Shown: piece after piece, positions 24,000-24,496 of the stretch
Position numbering within the stretch: position 1 is the stretch's first letter
Layout: the number at the start of each line of letters is the position of its first letter
Assembly (NCBI GenBank): GCA_004297645.1
Contig: SCUG01000742.1
Span: 1 to 24,496, forward strand
DNA: 24,496 nt
Direction of reading: 5' to 3'
From: Saprospiraceae bacterium
GTDB lineage: Bacteria; Bacteroidota; Bacteroidia; Chitinophagales; Saprospiraceae
The notes under the pieces: model-generated
The model's input: only the letters and a program-made list of their open reading frames with translations
What the model was told of the DNA's origin: nothing
The model's database searches: none
Translations under genes and position numbers: made by a program

Positions 24000-24496
24000 T
24001 CATACCGCCACCCCATAATCCCGCAATGCCGAATTTAGCGAGACCTTTTTGTCAGTGCTTTTGCTGCGCTTGCCGATGATGAGGGCGCAGGCCACGTTGT
24101 ACTCGCCGGCGGGAAAATGCTTGGCATAAGAGCCGGGGATGACCACCGAGCGGGCGGGCACCCGGCCTTTCATCGTCACGGGTTCGGGGCCTGTGACATC
24201 AATGATGCGGGTGGATTGTGTGAGCACCACATTGGCACCCAGCACGACTTCTTTTTCGATGCGCACCCCCTCCACTACGATGCTCCGGGAGCCGATGAAA
24301 CAGTCGTCTTCTATAATCGTGGGTGCTGCCTGTGGCGGTTCAAGTACCCCGCCGATTCCCACACCGCCGCTCAAGTGGACGTTGCGGCCGATTTGTGCGC
24401 ATGAGCCTACCGTGGCCCAGGTATCTATCATGGTGCCGCTGCCCACCCAGGCACCGATGTTGACGAAGCTGGGCATCATGATGACGCCCTTTTCCA
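24000..24496 (-). CDS. dapD: Tetrahydrodipicolinate N-succinyltransferase DapD, C-terminal part
   Basis: The frame runs off the right edge; the visible 165 or so residues are the left-handed beta-helix and C-terminus. The text EKGVIMMPSFVNIGAWV, then TMIDTWATVGSCAQIGRNVHLSGGVGIGGVLEPPQA and IIEDDCFIGSRSIVVEGV, is diagnostic of DapD, with hexapeptide repeats throughout. DapD uses succinyl-CoA to succinylate tetrahydrodipicolinate in the succinylase branch of diaminopimelate/lysine synthesis, in the cytoplasm as a trimer. The Met at 24479 is internal (EKGVI precedes it), not the start. Confidence 0.95.
   Translation of the reverse strand, partial: EKGVIMMPSFVNIGAWVGSGTMIDTWATVGSCAQIGRNVHLSGGVGIGGVLEPPQAAPTIIEDDCFIGSRSIVVEGVRIEKEVVLGANVVLTQSTRIIDVTGPEPVTMKGRVPARSVVIPGSYAKHFPAGEYNVACALIIGKRSKSTDKKVSLNSALRDYGVAV

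Overview
The window looks like a chromosomal segment of a Bacteroidota bacterium, most likely near the Saprospiraceae/Lewinella side of the phylum. Three things point there. Two giant surface proteins end in the type IX secretion (T9SS) type B sorting domain with its VPN.FSPN.DGIND signature. Several genes are preceded by the Bacteroidota -7 promoter element TAnnTTTG. The coding sequence is moderately GC-rich, with little sign of Shine-Dalgarno sites. These are sequence impressions; no database search was possible.

Layout. Bases 1-501 hold the 3' end of a probable outer-membrane barrel gene. A hairpin-rich inverted-repeat element (544-669) and an MFS exporter (880-2052) follow. A tRNA-Phe with promoter and bidirectional terminator (2323-2498) faces the end of adhesin 1 (2517-8171, minus strand, 1884 aa). 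Next come a class V aminotransferase (8398-9915, minus) and the divergent nicotinamide riboside transporter pnuC (10082-10669). A steroid 5-alpha-reductase family membrane protein (10766-11524, minus), a small MITE-like element (11596-11839) and a YfhO-family membrane protein (11879-14392, minus) come next. Then a GT2 glycosyltransferase (14652-15434), a SnoaL-like lipoprotein (15474-15965, minus) and adhesin 2 (16118-20701, minus, 1527 aa). The window closes with a second inverted-repeat element (20982-21201), a polysaccharide flippase (21200-22684, minus), an M42 peptidase (22917-23966) and the C-terminal part of dapD (24000-24496, minus).

How it fits together. There is no single operon; most genes stand alone and neighbours often diverge or converge. 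The strongest theme is the cell surface: two modular, repeat-built, T9SS-exported adhesins, a GT2, a YfhO-like protein, a flippase, a lipoprotein and an outer-membrane barrel. Housekeeping genes (tRNA-Phe, pnuC, dapD, M42 peptidase) are interspersed.

What is unusual. The adhesins carry three families of tandem modules that share a two-cysteine pattern. No PorP/SprF partner gene lies beside them. Adhesin 2 contains a probable cohesin-type domain. The intergenic DNA holds several small palindromic elements: one with 18-bp terminal repeats that appears to have inserted into the loop of a hairpin, duplicating the loop; two copies of an element with similar ends but different cores; and an inverted pair of repeats flanking the tRNA-Phe/adhesin 1 segment.
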